This document shows positions 21,135 through 21,382 of a DNA stretch of 21,382 nt, one piece after another. Source of the stretch: a virus; IMG/VR virus record IMGVR_UViG_3300044796_000148, positions 1-21,382 of that record; one strand, 5' to 3'. The notes below the pieces were generated by a model that was not told the origin of the DNA, searched no databases, and was given only the letters and a program-made list of their open reading frames with translations. The position numbers and the translations under genes were made by a program. The stretch's first letter is position 1. Every line of letters begins with the position of its first letter.

Positions 21135-21382
21135 CGGTCTCCTGTTGCTTGTCGTCGCCCTGGCCGTGCGGCACTTGCGGCGGGGCTGGTGGCGGGGCTG
21201 GTGGCTCGTCAATGCCGGGGATCGGGTCTAGCCTGTCCTCTGCCCTGACTTCGCTAGGAAGCATCCAGGGGCGGTTGCCCGTGGCAATCGCGTAGGCTTG
21301 ATTTCTCGTCAGTTTGTCCGGCTGTAGGAAGTCAGAGACGTCGAACTCAGCGAAGTAGGTTTGCCGCTCCGATTCGGCCAAC
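21118..21382 (-). CDS. Portal protein, C-terminal part (continued from position 1)
   Basis: These 88 codons continue the portal gene beyond the circular join; 21352-21382 repeats 1-31. The sequence reads TYFAEFDVSDFLQPDKLTRN, then AYAIATGNRPWMLPSEVRAE, the usual C-terminal crown of HK97 portals, and ends in a Pro-rich, flexible tail. The portal stop overlaps the prohead protease start by 17 bases. Confidence 0.93.
   Translation of the reverse strand, partial: LAESERQTYFAEFDVSDFLQPDKLTRNQAYAIATGNRPWMLPSEVRAEDRLDPIPGIDEPPAPPPAPPQVPHGQGDDKQQETDGNTK
21352..21382. repeat. Right copy of 31-bp terminal direct repeat
   Basis: Identical to 1-31. See the left copy for interpretation as a circular overlap. 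Confidence 0.93.

Overview
The window looks like the complete genome of a small tailed temperate phage, opened at an arbitrary point inside its portal gene. The first and last 31 bases are identical (1-31 and 21352-21382). Joining them restores one uninterrupted portal reading frame, so the molecule is read here as a 21,351-bp circle, probably a closed contig. The head, tail and packaging genes belong to HK97-type siphoviruses. The host cannot be named from the sequence. Shine-Dalgarno sites and the standard bacterial code imply a bacterium, and a large serine integrase implies a temperate life style.

On the minus strand, in transcription order, the late module runs from about 4107 down to 1, across the join, and on from 21382 to 9442. 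It holds a small virion-like protein, a ribbon-helix-helix regulator, TerS, an HNH nuclease, TerL, portal, prohead protease, major capsid protein, four head-tail connector or tail-completion proteins, tail tube, a pair of tail chaperones joined by a -1 frameshift, tape measure, two tail-tip or virion proteins and a 1147-residue repetitive tail fibre. Most genes overlap or abut, and many Shine-Dalgarno sites lie inside the stop region of the gene before. Next come an inverted repeat that could be attP and the integrase gene (minus strand, 7706-9244). Convergent with it on the plus strand are an 83-residue protein and a ParB-like/MT-A70 adenine methyltransferase (6077-7580). A minus-strand KilA-N antirepressor-like gene lies at 4428-5177.

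The control region (about 3170-6440) is the unusual part. It is rich in palindromes, twin hairpins and intrinsic terminators. It also holds a stretch of about 500 bases with a promoter, a terminator and several hairpins but no convincing coding sequence. Terminator-like hairpins sit in the leaders of both the late operon and the KilA-N gene, so control by antitermination or attenuation is a reasonable hypothesis. 

The strongest direct observations are the complete -1 frameshift signal (A AAA AAC, a 5-nt spacer, then a 10-bp stem) between the tail chaperone genes, and a perfect 14-bp hairpin that buries the ribosome-binding site of the tail tube gene. A puzzle is that the apparently complete circle has no recognisable endolysin, holin, spanin, replication protein or CI-type repressor.
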